Below the pieces are notes generated by a model, which did no database searches, was not told the DNA's origin, and saw only the letters and a list, made by a program, of their open reading frames with translations. DNA of 64,000 nucleotides from Hericium rajendrae. Taxonomy: Eukaryota > Basidiomycota > Agaricomycetes > Russulales > Hericiaceae. A program made the position numbers and the translations under genes. The stretch is taken from assembly GCA_033439255.1 (NCBI GenBank), contig CM065888.1, positions 1,674,001-1,738,000 of the forward strand. Reading direction: 5' to 3'. Positions 23,201 to 37,599 of this stretch are shown here, one piece after another; within the stretch, counting starts at the first letter, position 1, and each line of letters opens with the position of its first letter.

Positions 23201-23763
23201 ACCATCCATCGGGAATGCAGGCTCTTCTTGAACACTCGCAGCAGGCATACGGTCCTCTTGCATCTGAGCTTCGCCCTCGGCGCATGCGTTCCCGCACTCA
23301 GTCGCGACCATCTCCTTATCCTCGCTCCTCAAAGGTCTCAGTATCCCCTTCGGCTCCTCTGTCCAACGAGCACCTCCCTTTAGCTCCCAAGGAAGTCGTC
23401 TATCACCCGTCCCCGCTGCAGCAGCGCCCGTTCAATCCGAACATCCGCGCAGGAGATGTTTCACCCTTTGTGCCAGACAAGTCCGGAAAGAATTCGTTCG
23501 AACTTCCTGCTCGGCCACGTGTTCCCTCTAATGCGCGACGTAACGCACTTGGGTGGTCGAAGCGCAGTACGGGTCGCGATAACAAGGAGAACAAGCAGAA
23601 TACGTCCAATGGTTCAATTGCAACGTACGTCGTTGTTTGAGTCTAAATTTTCAATTCACTTATCTGTTATGTGATCTGTAGCCCCGGTGAAACTCTTCGT
23701 CTGAATCGACCGCGTCCCCGTGGAAGACCCACCCCCGCGCGCCCTCTGTCCGTCAGAGTCTAG
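17239..23763 (+). CDS. Very large intrinsically disordered Ser/Pro-rich protein, 2052 residues
   Basis: Seven exons, 17239-17927, 18003-19270, 19331-22155, 22216-22516, 22574-23128, 23186-23624 and 23682-23763, sum to 6159 nt with no internal stop. I see no catalytic domain, signal peptide or membrane segment. The protein is low-complexity: basic clusters (VKKKKSRLGL; KKKEKEKGEQKKKEKRKNEKE near exon 2), an acidic middle, a repeated pair 'ERARAISMSSLAEDERARAMSMLSLVEED' (two 13-residue units, exon 3), and many Ser/Thr-Pro sites. A 'DNKENKQN' motif near the C-terminus resembles a KEN-box. The most fold-like part is 'ALRKYYALKDEAHVTVEESKRMWMDTPFS' just before the exon 5/6 junction. Phospho-regulated scaffold is a guess from composition only; function is unknown. 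The gene is intact and looks conserved rather than mobile. Confidence 0.85.
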
Positions 23764-24416
23764 AATCACCATTAACCCCAAATCAACCCTGGCCTCTCTA
23801 CGCCTCTACGCTCTTAGGTCCGTTTACCAACTGAATTGCTGTGCCGTCTCGCGCTCCCAAGTCAATTAGCGATGCCTGCATTCGTTGGAATATGCTATGG
23901 TTACTGATCTATGCCCTCATACTTGCTCTATCTTGCTGTTCGTTTGGCTGTTCTGAGATCTGCGTGGCTCCCAGGCGGGGTTGCGCTTTTCTTGTTCGCT
24001 TTGTACTGCTGTTGTTTTCCTGAATTTTTGTTATCAGTTTGTACACCAAGTTTCACTATAGTTCCGTCGATTCGTATCTCTGGCCCTTGCAGGGAGTTCG
24101 TCGCGAACTCGTGGTACTTATCTGTCTATTACTGCCGGTGTAGCTATCTCGAGTAGTTTTGATCAGGGCTTTGGACGGACAGTGCTTTACTGTCTCCGTT
24201 TTGTTTTGAGCCTTCGATTTTCTTGTTATCTAAGTTCTCGTGCACAGAATTCACATATTTTCTTGCTTCTCGTGCTTGTAGTGGACACCGATGAGCATCG
24301 GCCTCGATGCCAGACAGATATATAAGGTAAAGCTGCAAGTCTTTTATTTGACGATTCTGAAGAAGTGTGCTAATGTACAATCGAGCGAGGTAACGCCCCA
24401 AAGATTGGAATCTAGA
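23764..24416. other. Convergent 3' regions
   Basis: Lies between the stops of the plus-strand giant gene and the minus-strand alpha-glucosidase. T-rich on the plus strand near 23900-24060. No gene is supported. Confidence 0.4.
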
Positions 24417-26805
<2,389 letters not shown>

Positions 26806-27099
26806 CCATAGTTTCTTCATCGATGCGATGACGACAAGCTTGGCCAGGTGAGCGTGGGGCGGGAACAAACGTGGAGAAGCAGTTCGACCAGAACGGTTCC
26901 TTAGGCCCGAGGAACCGAAGGACACACGGCCTGGTTTTTGGTTTGTTTCGAGCAAGTTTAAAGAACGATGCCTGTCTGACATGTCGCCCACCGACCAGCC
27001 ATTATTTTTCTGGAAAGTGGTTTCTGTGGCCAAAGATCTATGCTGCACCTGAGGACATTAGTATAAGTAATCAGTCTGCATGAAGGATCTAGCGAAGCA

Positions 27100-27480
27100 T
27101 CGGAGTTGTTACGACGTTGCGATCGGTATGACGGCCGTTATCGGACAAAAAGCCTGCGCGTTCTCCATCACATCGCTTTCCATTTGTAATTGTCCATGCC
27201 CACTCATAGACATCGCATCGCAACGGTTTCCTCTGATGTGCACTCTTGATATTCCGTGATCCTTGACCTGCACGGCGTCCCAGGGATGTGCATCAATTAT
27301 CATGGATATTAATATATTTTATTTGGTCTCATGTGTATCAATTGTCATCGATGTCCCGAACTCTCCTCCATTCGCTTCCTGGAATGTAGTGAGCCTTCAT
27401 TCTCATCAGTTATAAGCCCTGCCCATCGAACTAATTCTCCTCCATGCAAATCAATGCAGGCTCATGGTAAGTGATGCGGG
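27100..27480. repeat. Degenerate short motifs, possible left subterminal region
   Basis: Related words recur: 'gatgtgcatcaattatcatgga' (about 27281-27305), 'tgtgtatcaattgtcatcg' (about 27330) and 'catgcaaatcaatgcagg' (about 27440). A close match to the first, 'gacgtgcatagattatcatgga', lies at about 62412-62433 in the same orientation. They could be subterminal repeats of a large element; the orientation is direct, not inverted. Confidence is limited because the matches are short. Confidence 0.3.
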
Positions 27481-27816
27481 ATTACTGCGCATTTCCTACT
27501 GTCCGAAGTACATGTCTATTTTGACCGCTATGCTACTAATGTTTGCATCTTGCGTATCCAGGGTTCGTTTGCCAGCATCAATGGACATCGCTGGCCATGG
27601 GTGGTCCGTAATTTGACAATTTTTCATTCTGCTCCATGTCTTGCCGTGCGTTCCCTCGTCCTCTCGATAACCATTCTCTCGACAGGCCTTTCCAATTTGT
27701 GATCTCGAGCGACCGTCAGTTGCGTTCACACTGCGCCTTCCAAAGCATCCTGAGTTCGTCTAATTTCTACCTCTCGAGAGCCACCGTATGACCCTTTCTT
27801 ATTGACAAGTCGAAAG

Positions 27817-30800
27817 ATGGACTCCCGATCATCAGGCCTTTCCGACCTCCCCGTTGTCCTTCCACAGCGTGACAAGTGTGTCCTTGGATGTGGTTGTGCG
27901 GCATGGGTTACCATCAGTCCTGTAACGTCTCATACCGCACTGGTGAGCAATGACTATAACATTTATCTACCCCGCTATGTGCTCATCATGGTGCCGCTAT
28001 GCTGCGCTCTAGCATCCATCCGATGCGCACCAGGCTTGTCGCTCATGCCAGCACCCTTGGATCAGTCACACAAGTCGTCGTCCTTCCAACATCGAAGATG
28101 TAGCATCTGTTAAAGGCGGATGTGCCATCAAGTTGTGCGGCGGCTTCTTCTCGGTACGCTCATGCCGCTATATGTGCACGCTCCCTCCGACTGAAGCCTT
28201 GCAGTTTCTTCCTCAGCCCTGGACTCCGGAGATGATTTGTGTCTGTTCTGCACCTTGGGGACAGCACGTTCATTTCGGTACTGAGTAAGCATTTAAATAC
28301 TCAATCTTGTCCCTGAAGCTCACGAACTCACAGCATCGATGCACGCTCGATCTCAATAGCACCGGCTGCTGCCATCCGTTCTGCTCCACTGACTATTCCG
28401 CGGTTTGAGACCGACACTGCCCGTCCCATTGCCAGCTTCCAAGGCTTGAATGCGCCGACACGTAGCAATCATCAGACTTCTCGAGCGACTAGCATACTTC
28501 GCAATCTGCCTCAGCATCGTCCCGGTCATCGAGGTGCTGGTTCCAATCCCGCATCACGTTCGACTTCTCAGGTACGCTCTATGTTTCTTCTTGCCCATGC
28601 TGAATTCGGCTCATCAAGTCTACTTATATGCCAGGTGCCGTTCTCACCTCCCTCCGAGTTTAGCTCTGTCATGGTCGTGATCCTGCCTTACGTTGTGAGT
28701 TATTAAGCTACCATGTGTCGTCCCCATATGTGTATTTGTCTAATTACCTCTAATTATCTCTTTACTAGTTAAAAGGTAGCACGCATGAACACCCTGGGCA
28801 TCCATCGCCATCGTACATCTGGGCGCCTGGTACTGAGTTTGCTGGGATTCTCACTCATCTGCGAGATCAGCATCTTGTATTTACCTGTGACTTGCCAAAG
28901 GAAGGCCAGGTCTGGAACACCCTTGACGCCGCTGTTATCGCTCACTGTTCTGACCATCGTCTCAAACTCGGCGCCCCTCCTCCGAATCAAAATACGTCGT
29001 CCCAGCTTGCCCCCTTTCACATGCTCAACTGGGAGCTTCTTCTCCCAAAAGTCAATCGGTCAAGGCCCTCCATCTCTGCAGTCTCTGCTGCGTCCAAGTT
29101 CAGTGCAGAGTCGACGTTCACACTTGGTCAGCTCTTGAAGGAATGCGGACCAAAGAAGCTTATCAATCCACTGGATGGAAATGTCGCTCTATTTATGATA
29201 GGTATCTCTTCTCCTATGCTTCTTGTTATTCCTCGCACGTTTAAGACTTCTTGTTTCGTGCAGCTCCACGTTGGCAAAATATCCAATCTGCCATATCATC
29301 GTTCTTTTCGCAGGACGAGTGGTCTCCGACGCTCGAGTTGCCCCATCCATGCTACGCATTGCATGTGTTCTATGCTTTCGCAGCGAACAGTGAACCTGAA
29401 GATAAACCTCGCTGCATTCAAGGTCCATTCGGATGTCCTTTTCCCCCATCTGCCCCACCCTCTCCTATTGTTGCACACACCGAGCAACAAGCGCTACCAC
29501 CGTCGACTATTCTGCCTACTGGGACTACGGCTGCTCCTGCCAATCCTCCTTCCGCTCCTACTGAAGCTCCGGCTGCATCCCGCCATCATGGCATAGTTCG
29601 CCGCAGAGATGACTTCGACGAGACTGTGAGTCTAATACAGTTTTTGCATCATCGAAGATGACCTTACAGTCATAATAGCCTGTGACAGATATACCACCTT
29701 CTTCTCGACCGCGTTTGCAGATACATCCTAACATTCAAGATGTGCCGCCTCCGCCGATAGGGGTAAGTTGTTGTCGCAATATGATTCTGTTTACCCACTC
29801 ATCTGCGCACTTAGAGTGGTGACAGTGACAATCTCATCACTTCAGCATCAGTCAACCATGACTCGATGTCCTTGGTTCGTCATCCACCAATATCGTGATG
29901 TCTACGATATTTTCTGATGTTAAATTAAATATAGGATTTGCCCATCCTCCCTACCATATTTCTTCCGACGCCTGACATGCTCAAGATGGTCCAGGACTGG
30001 CAAGAAAGGGTCATGCACTGTCTTTCTCCGGCCCCTGGTCGACGTGCCGCTTCTATCATTGGTGGTGATGCCGAGTCCGAAACAGATGTTGCACAGACGC
30101 TCTTTGATCTCCTCAAGTATCTGAGCTCGTCGGGTCCCATGCAGTCTTTTGAGGCTCCTGCCGGTGTTGCGACCAGAGTACCAGAAGATGTTGCAGCATT
30201 TCTTTACCCGGAGCGTACCATCTTTGTGTATGTGCTTTCTCTGCGTTACATGAATCGTGGTGCTCATCTTGTTTCCAATAAAATAGAGGTGAGGGCGTTG
30301 GTGCAGGGCCCGAACGTGCTGTCTACCGCCGCCTCGTGCTTTTGATGACAGATGATATCAAGTACTGGCAACCACGTACACCGCAGTACAAAACGCCCAT
30401 CATTCTCCCTATGTCAAGACGCATCTCCGAGAGAGAGGTATATTTCCGTGCCGTGGGTGCTGTCTGTGCGCTATCTCTCGTGGTCACTGGTGTCGGCCCT
30501 TGTCCTATCTCTCCTTTCTGCGTCTTTGCTGCTATTGTCGCCACCCTTGGCCAACAGCATGATATTTCGTGGACGGAAAGCTTTATCAACATCTTAGACT
30601 TCGACGCTGCCCAGAAGCTGAAGCCATGGTTCCGTCTGAGTTACGACTCTCCACTTCCAAAATCCTCGACGGACAAGGTCTATCAGCTGATTGTTGAGGC
30701 ACTTGGTGTGGCGGTACATTGGTCTGTCTATTGGCACATGTCATTATGCTAATCTGTTATCTCTAGCCAACTGAACTTCCTTATCCTCGAACACCTGACA

Positions 30801-31690
30801 ATCATGAGACCTATACTCGAGCGATCGTAGAATGTGTGCTTCTCGGGCATGCCGACGTCTGGAGTCAGTCAGATTTTGTGGCCTTCAAGGATGGTTTCAA
30901 TATCAAGCTGGGCCCTGACATTACTTTGTGTCAGGTGTGTGTACCGGAAGCTATTATTTTTATATATATATTGACTATTCATTGTTGCCAGACATTTCCT
31001 TCCGAAAGTCCTGACGATCTTCGCACTTTCATGCAAGTCCTCTATACCCGTGACCTCTCTCACTTCGACCAAGTCATTGCTGCTCTCAAGTTCCGTACAT
31101 CTGATCAGTCTGCCGATGCAGATCTTTCTACGCTTCGTGACTTATTTAAGACTCGTCTCTTTCGTTATGTGACAGGTAAAGGTCACCCCAATCATCCAAA
31201 TCTGATTGGTTCCTATCTCACTGCAAAGGAGATTGACGTGGCAAAGAATAATTCTATGCTTCGAGCGCAGATGCTGCTTGTCGCTATGACTCATTCAGAT
31301 CTCCGCCCTAGCATTCCTGATTGGAGGCTCAGCGTCAGTACTATCTTTGGATTATAAATTCACATAAAGTGATAAAACCCCATCTGACAGATGCGCCTTC
31401 ATCATCCCGGCCCACATGTTCCCAACTCAGTGCTAAACAAGGTTGGCAGAAAGGTATAAATATTTGACTTATTAACAAGCATTTGTACTCATGATTCTCT
31501 TGTTCAGGATGACATGCCTCCAGCCATATATTTTCACACATGTGACTACACTTGTGATGTGTTCATCAATTCATGGCTTCGCAATGCCTTGCTTGAGCCA
31601 CTTCCACATGTACATCACTCAGCAACACTATTTGATTGTTGGATCCATATGCAGCTCCTTGGTGCCTTATCTGGCTACAATCAGTCTTAA
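27817..31690 (+). CDS. HECT-like ubiquitin-ligase-type protein with N-terminal zinc-binding module, 998 residues
   Basis: Fifteen exons (27817-27921, 28013-28153, 28205-28284, 28334-28571, 28635-28694, 28769-29201, 29264-29625, 29721-29762, 29815-29874, 29935-30227, 30287-30713, 30767-30934, 30992-31333, 31391-31453, 31508-31690) sum to 2997 nt without an internal stop. Residues 21-105 hold paired Cys/His sites: C21/C25/C27, C44-x2-C47 with H54, C72/C77, C94-x-C96 with H103, each 'C-x-C...W-x2-H'-like. A Pro-rich middle (about 300-390) follows. The C-terminal third reads like a diverged HECT domain: 'GVGAGPERAVYRRL' and, near the end, 'FHTCDYTC' where Cys950 would be the thioester cysteine. 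Ubiquitin transfer is inferred, not shown. No homologue of known cellular role is recognised. It faces the minus-strand gene at 34-37 kb across a satellite block. Confidence 0.8.
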
Positions 31691-31778
31691 AATACATTTT
31701 GTTCTTGTGATTCATATCATACTCCTTATGGCTACACCTCTATATACTCTTGTGCTCTTCTACAAGATGGTGATACAA

Positions 31779-33640
31779 TTACAGAGTTCTGCAATCTCAA
31801 CAGATTTTGCTACCATTCAAGATATAAGTTCAGATAATCCATTGGCTTGCAGAAAAATCTTGAGAGGTGTGTAATATCATGTTTGAAGATGTGAATCATG
31901 TACTATCTTCTCATACTTGTTTTCGAAGTGCTGCAAATAAAGATACAATTCCAGAGTTCTGAAATTTAAGTTGAATTTGCTGAAATGATGAATCTTAGTT
32001 TGAATACTATATCTCTTTTGATTAAAATTTGTAGATGTGTGAAATGCCATGTTTGGATATATGAATCACCCTCTGTATATAAGAGCTCTTACAACTTCTA
32101 ACAAATAGCTACAAACAATATAATTACAAACTTCTGGAATTTCAATGGCATCTGTACATATTGACTATATAGCCTTGCAATATACATTGGATTGTAGAAA
32201 AATCTTTATATTCTCAATATGTTCCATCTCAATATGTAAGTCATCTATCTTACACTTATATCCCTTTGCAAACAGCTACATGCAAATTGTCTGAGTCAAT
32301 TACAGAGGTATCATGAGCCAAACTTGAGATTCTGACTTCAGACAATGTATCTCCTTGTGATAAAATATTCAAATGTAAGAAACATCATATTTGAGCACAT
32401 AAATTATCTCCACTCCTCCCATGCACACTTGCAAATTCCTAGCTCCTATATGCAAAGATACAATTCTAGAGTTCTGAATTCTAAGCAAAATCTGCTAAAA
32501 TTGTGACTGTAAGCTGGGACAGTATATTCCTTTTGAGTAAAATCTGTACATATGTGAAATCTTATGTCTAAATATACTTATCACCCATATACTCTTATGA
32601 CTTTTCATAAATATCTCATAAAAAAGAGATGATTACAGAGTTAAATACATATCTTTTCTGTAGTCCTTTCATGCAAGGGAGTTTCTGTAAATACATATCT
32701 TCTCTGTAGTTTTTTCATGCAAAGGGGTTTCTGGACAAGGCACAGTGCAGATGGGTATGAGCTTTTACACAATCAGCACAAAAAAGTCTACAGATAGAGT
32801 TATATATGCTTAGTTGTCAAAATCTATAATTCAAGATACAGTTTGAGAGTTTTGAATTCCAAGTAAAATTCTTCCAAATCAAGCATCTCAGCTTATATAA
32901 TATGTTTCTTTTCATTAAAATCTCCATGTGTGTCAAATGTTTTGTCCCAGGGTGTGAGTTATCTCCTCTGCTTTTATGTGAATAACTGTCACATTGAATG
33001 ACTTCTTGCAAAATCTCATTGGTATGCAGATACTTGTAGCTACCCTTTAATAGGAAAAGTGGAATTTAGTGCTAGGGCTGTTACAGCCTATACACAATCA
33101 CTGTGTCTAAACAGAAGTCCAGATGTCCAAAACAAAATAAGAGCAAAAAACAAAGAACTTCATTAACCTTTAGCCATCACTCAAAAACAGCCATGAGAAG
33201 TCATCCATTCAAAGATTCAATTACAGAGTTCTGAAATCTCAACCAATTGAACTGAGATTCAGTACATAAGCTCAAATAGTGCATTCACTCTATATAAAAT
33301 CTTCAGATCAGAGAAATGTCATGATCAAATATATGCGCTACTTTTACTCTGCCAGGAAAAAGCTATATGCAAAGATACAGTTTTAGAGTTTTGGCATTTG
33401 AAACAATATTTGCTAAAATTCAGTAGCTGAGCTCACAAAGCACATTGGTTTGCACAAAAATCTCTACATATGTGAAATGTCATGTGTGATGATCAATTCT
33501 CGCTGTTGTACTCTCATATCTCATCATATAGGATAGCAAATAAAGATACAATTATAGAGTTCTGAAATATTAACAGAATATGCTAAGATTTAGTATTCAA
33601 GCTCACACAGTTGATTTTCTTTCAGTAAAATCTTCAGATA
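31779..33640 (+). repeat. AT-rich diverged tandem repeat, about 168-bp unit, about ten copies
   Basis: The marker 'agatacaattccagagttctgaaat' varies around starts 31779, 31941, 32115, 32289, 32456, 32622, 32836, 33214, 33373 and 33543. Spacing is mostly 159-174 bp, with two longer steps. Each unit continues with 'tgctaaaatt', 'gagctcacatag', 'taaaatctt.agatatgtgaaatgtcatg' and 'atatatgaatcac'. Units differ strongly from one another, so this is an old array. It fills the gap between the 3' ends of two convergent genes. No ORF of note occurs in it. Confidence 0.8.
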
Positions 33641-34044
33641 GGACCCAAAGATTGGGTTGGCAACTTGGCTTTTGGCCATCACTTGGTGGACCTATTGCAG
33701 CCAAAATATATTCTGCAAATCTTTCCAGATGGCTACAGGATGTCATTCATTGGCTTTTTAAAAAAACCAAGGCTGTATATATGTGAAATTTGGTCTTTGA
33801 GTAAATGGATCACATATGTTACTACTCTCATTAGCCCAACCATTTATAGTTTGCTAAGAGGATATTTAAAAACACCATACTATGACTGTGCATAATAGAT
33901 ATGATAAAAACAGTTGTTAAGTATAAAAAGAGTATTGTAAACTGTTGAAGTTAAATTCAAGTGACTGTGCATGATCAGTCACATATAGACATTTGTAAAG
34001 TATAAAACCATTGAAAACTGTTGAAGTTCAATCATAAAGTACTG

Positions 34045-37003
34045 TTAAGCTGACGTTGGTTAGAGTATGTTGTATGGCTAATATAAGGAACATACCAGTT
34101 ATGCTTTGAAGCTTTCTGCGAAAGGGGTCCATCTTGTATTGTAAGGCCACAGTCTCAGCAATAGACCAAGATGTGTGTGATCGAGCAATATCAATGCGAG
34201 GCTGATACAACATGACATCCAACACGTTGAAGAATTGCTGGTCCCCTTCGTCTAGACTCTGACGCCAGGCCAATGTGCTGTGTATATGACATGCCTTTGT
34301 CCAGGCACCAGCATGATTGGAAAATGTGCGAGCCTGATATGTCATCCAGTTGATAATGCACTCTGGAGAAATGACGATTGAACTGTGGTTAGGCACCTGA
34401 ACAGTTACAGGACGAGGAGCGACATTGAGGCCTATTCCAAGTTGGTCATAGATGGCCATGACACCACGTACGACAAACATATGCTTATATGCCGTGCCAT
34501 ATGTACCATGAGAGATCACCTCCAGTGTGTCGCTCTTGATATTAGCGAAGCGAGAGTCCAGGTATCCTTCCGGTGTAAGATGATTGTGAACTTGGTTACT
34601 GATCGAAGGCCCGATATATGCACCACCTAACAAAGGTGGTACTACTGCAGTTGCGGACATAGACATGTGCGAGAAAGCGTCTGTACTGGAAGATGTCTGT
34701 TTACCGAGAGAACATATGTTAATATAATTAACATATCAAACCAGATATGATTGTGACACACCTCTGCAATGGCATCCTGATAGATATACAAGACATACAT
34801 TGGAAGATCTGCCGTCACTCGACTATCCAGCGCAGCCAGAACGGTGTCACGCTGCATGGATGATCGAGCTAGAACAAGCATAGGAGGCATTCGACGACTG
34901 TTCAGCATGGCCATAGCGCTGCCATGATCCTCAAAGCCATTGGTATACGAGTCCCATCCCTCATCTTCGACGTGAATAGGTATCTGCGATGTAGCCACCC
35001 GATAAGATGGATCGATGAGAAGCGAGAGATGATGTAGGATATTTGAAGTACATGTATCGGACTGGGTATCTGTCAGAGTGATGAGGATGTCGAACAACGA
35101 CGGTGTTTCGGGCAATGCGATGACCTCCACAAGATTTTTCCGAGACGTCCTAGATCTCAGTCCAAGAAAAACCAAAGTAGCCCGAGGAACAGTTGAGTTG
35201 AATGACCATAGCTGATTAAACTCTGCTAATTCAGTAGTGGAACTACCACCAGCATGACGTTCTACAGGATCGGGCACCAAGAATCCATCTATTTGTCATG
35301 TTAGCCACAGTCGGAACTGGCATCAAAATAAGTTACCTACCAGACGATGCTAGCTCGGTCCTAACCACCTGTCCCGAGACATGTTGCGGAGCGTCCTCCT
35401 GCCGTTGTGACAATTCGGTGGCCAGCTGGGCCTGCCTTGTGCTTTGCTCAGAACTGGAAGTGTCATCTGCCGTTGTTCCAAGTGCAGTGGTTGTAGATAC
35501 AGCCGCACTTGCCGTTGCCTCCATGGCGATTGTGGCTTCCTTGGGCGTCGCTATTTCAGACGTCGCTGTGATTGGGTTGGGAACAGAGCTGGGCACATTC
35601 TGAGATCCAGGAGCTGCCATTCCTGTGGTATTCTGTAAACGAACAGTCCATATCATCAGTATTACTTCGCTACAGTCCAACATCAGACATACCTCCATAG
35701 TAGCCGATGGCAGATCTTCCTCTGGTCGTTGAAACGTCATGGTCGTACCACCGAGGAGTGCCTTGATGGATTCTTCATAATCGTCGCTTGTGCTTGTGTC
35801 ATTGTCTTGAACAACTGATGTCTGCATACCGACGGGCGCCACGGTATCGTCGCTTACATGTCGAGCTGGAGGCGACAGGGGAGCTTGGGATGTTGTCAAG
35901 TTATCGCCACTCGACAGTGGCTGTTCGACTTCTAGGGTATTTGGTCCATCAGAACGACCAGACGATGCTTCTGTTATAGTCATTGAAATGCATGAGGGAC
36001 GACGGAGAGACGAAGTCTATACCTAACGTACCTTGGTTGTCACTTGGTGCACCTGTCACTGCTGTTCCTGCACTGGCAACGCCCTGGCCAGCATTCTGAG
36101 CCGCTAATCGATTAGACTGACGCCGCGGACCGTATGTTACACGGCTACGGGATGCACGGCTGTGAGACATCAATGGACGAAGCAAAATTTCTGTAAATCG
36201 GGACTCAGCAAGAATGAGAGTCGCAATTTGGTGTGACCAAATAATGTGAGCCACTGAACAAACAGAGAAAAGGTGGAATCCACAGTCGATTGTGTTCTGC
36301 CAATTCTCTCTCGAGTGCGCCTGTAATCTGCATGTCCATGGCTCGCTCTGTCTTCATCTCCGGCATGGGATGGCACAGCAGCAGCACATCTGGCGGAATC
36401 CAGTTTGTCTGCTCCCAATACCACTCGCCGTCTGTGCCGCAGATCAGATCCAAGTCCCCCAGGTTCGGATACCCCGCCGCACCCTATGTCAGCGACCGCG
36501 AGTCTACTAACCACCTGCTGCGGGTGTGTGCTCATGACGCTGTGCTCCTCAGTCATCGACCAGAAGTCTCTGAGCTCGAGCTGGTATCGCCCCCCATGTG
36601 CCATGAAGAAGCCGAAGAATTCTGCTCGTGTGTAGCTGAGGGCTGCATTCACCATGTTCCACAGTGCCGGCAGCTCCTACACTGATCCCAGCACTGCAAA
36701 AATCCCACCGTCAAGCTTCGCCTTCAGGATGCATAGTGCTGGCAGCACCACCCATATCACCGCATGCGCTGCCGCACCTGCAAACAGCATGTATACGCAG
36801 TGTGGTGAGCATGATGACCACCGTCCTGGTACAGCAAGCACATCATCCGCATTGACTGAGGCAGTGACATCTGCTGCTAGAACAGTGCATTTGGAGATCG
36901 TCCCTGCCCGCCGCTGCAGCTCACACTTGAGGTGCGCCAGCATTGCAGGAGCAACAACAACATCACATGGTATTGTGTCCTGGTGGTAGAAGAATGCAGT
37001 CAC
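34045..37003 (-). pseudogene. Unknown element-borne protein; one in-frame TAG, 5' exons unresolved
   Basis: From the 3' end the exons are 34045-34049, 34096-34696, 34762-35288, 35341-35632, 35693-35970, 36032-36190 and an exon ending at 36255, all with GT-AG joins that keep phase. The C-terminal half is protein-like (KHMFVVRGVMAIYDQLGIG, CIINWMTYQARTFSNHAGAW). The middle is Ser/Thr-rich and basic (SRASRSRVTYGPRRQSN). Upstream, the frame 'DVTAFFYHQDTIPCD...KLDGGIFAVLGSV' runs into a TAG (36677-36679), beyond which it continues in frame (ELPALWNMVNAAL), suggesting a CAG-to-TAG nonsense change. A frame change near 36510 needs either a very short or a weak-donor intron. No family is recognised. 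It may still be expressed from a start after the stop. Confidence 0.55.
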
Positions 37004-37599
37004 ATCTCTACCCTATTCTGTAATATTCGTCCATTATTGATCTACTATAATTCATAGGAAAACGTACCTAAACCTACCCAAGCCGTATCCAAATCGATCC
37101 ATTTAGCATTGTTACCTGCTGAGAACGTTAGGCCCTGAGCGAAGAACGTAGCTGAACCCCTACTTACCTCTGACAAGGATGCCGACACCCCGATCCTGTC
37201 TTGAAGGAAGGGGCGAGTTGAATGAGTAGTGAAGACGTACGTATTGGCAGTGATGAAGCAACAAATCTGGGGTAAGATATGGCTCGCTGGATTGTTTTAT
37301 CACTTATAAAGTATATGTGACACTGCGCTGCGTCAAAAACCTAGGTGTGGTGCCTGCAACAAGGACCTCACTGGTGCAAAATCTGAGACTAGTACGAGCA
37401 CAATGCTCAGCAGAAATGGGCGCATCAGGTTGGATAGACAAGCTCATCACGTGCCCGCGTGAAATGCTGCAGCCTGCCGCCGCGAGCGGCTCTCGTTCTC
37501 ATCAGTTACTCCTCAACGACGACAACGACAATGATGACGATGCTGCTTGCTCTATCTCTCCCCGCTCCTCACCTTTTCTCATGTCCAGCAAGGCCCGCC
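37004..37599. other. Gap, nothing firm
   Basis: Contains short exon-like pieces of the minus-strand gene (37070-37135, NAKWIDLDTAW) that do not join in phase, and a short (GAC)n-like tract near 37515-37545. No separate gene is supported. Confidence 0.3.

Noticed and set aside
31692-34030. Short ORFs in the AT-rich block (for example 32817-33011, 33580-33786)
   Set aside because: They fall inside the tandem repeat, are not conserved between repeat units and lack start context.
35298-35603. Plus-strand ORF
   Set aside because: Antisense of the minus-strand accessory gene exon 35341-35632; composition reflects the Ser/Thr-rich coding on the other strand.
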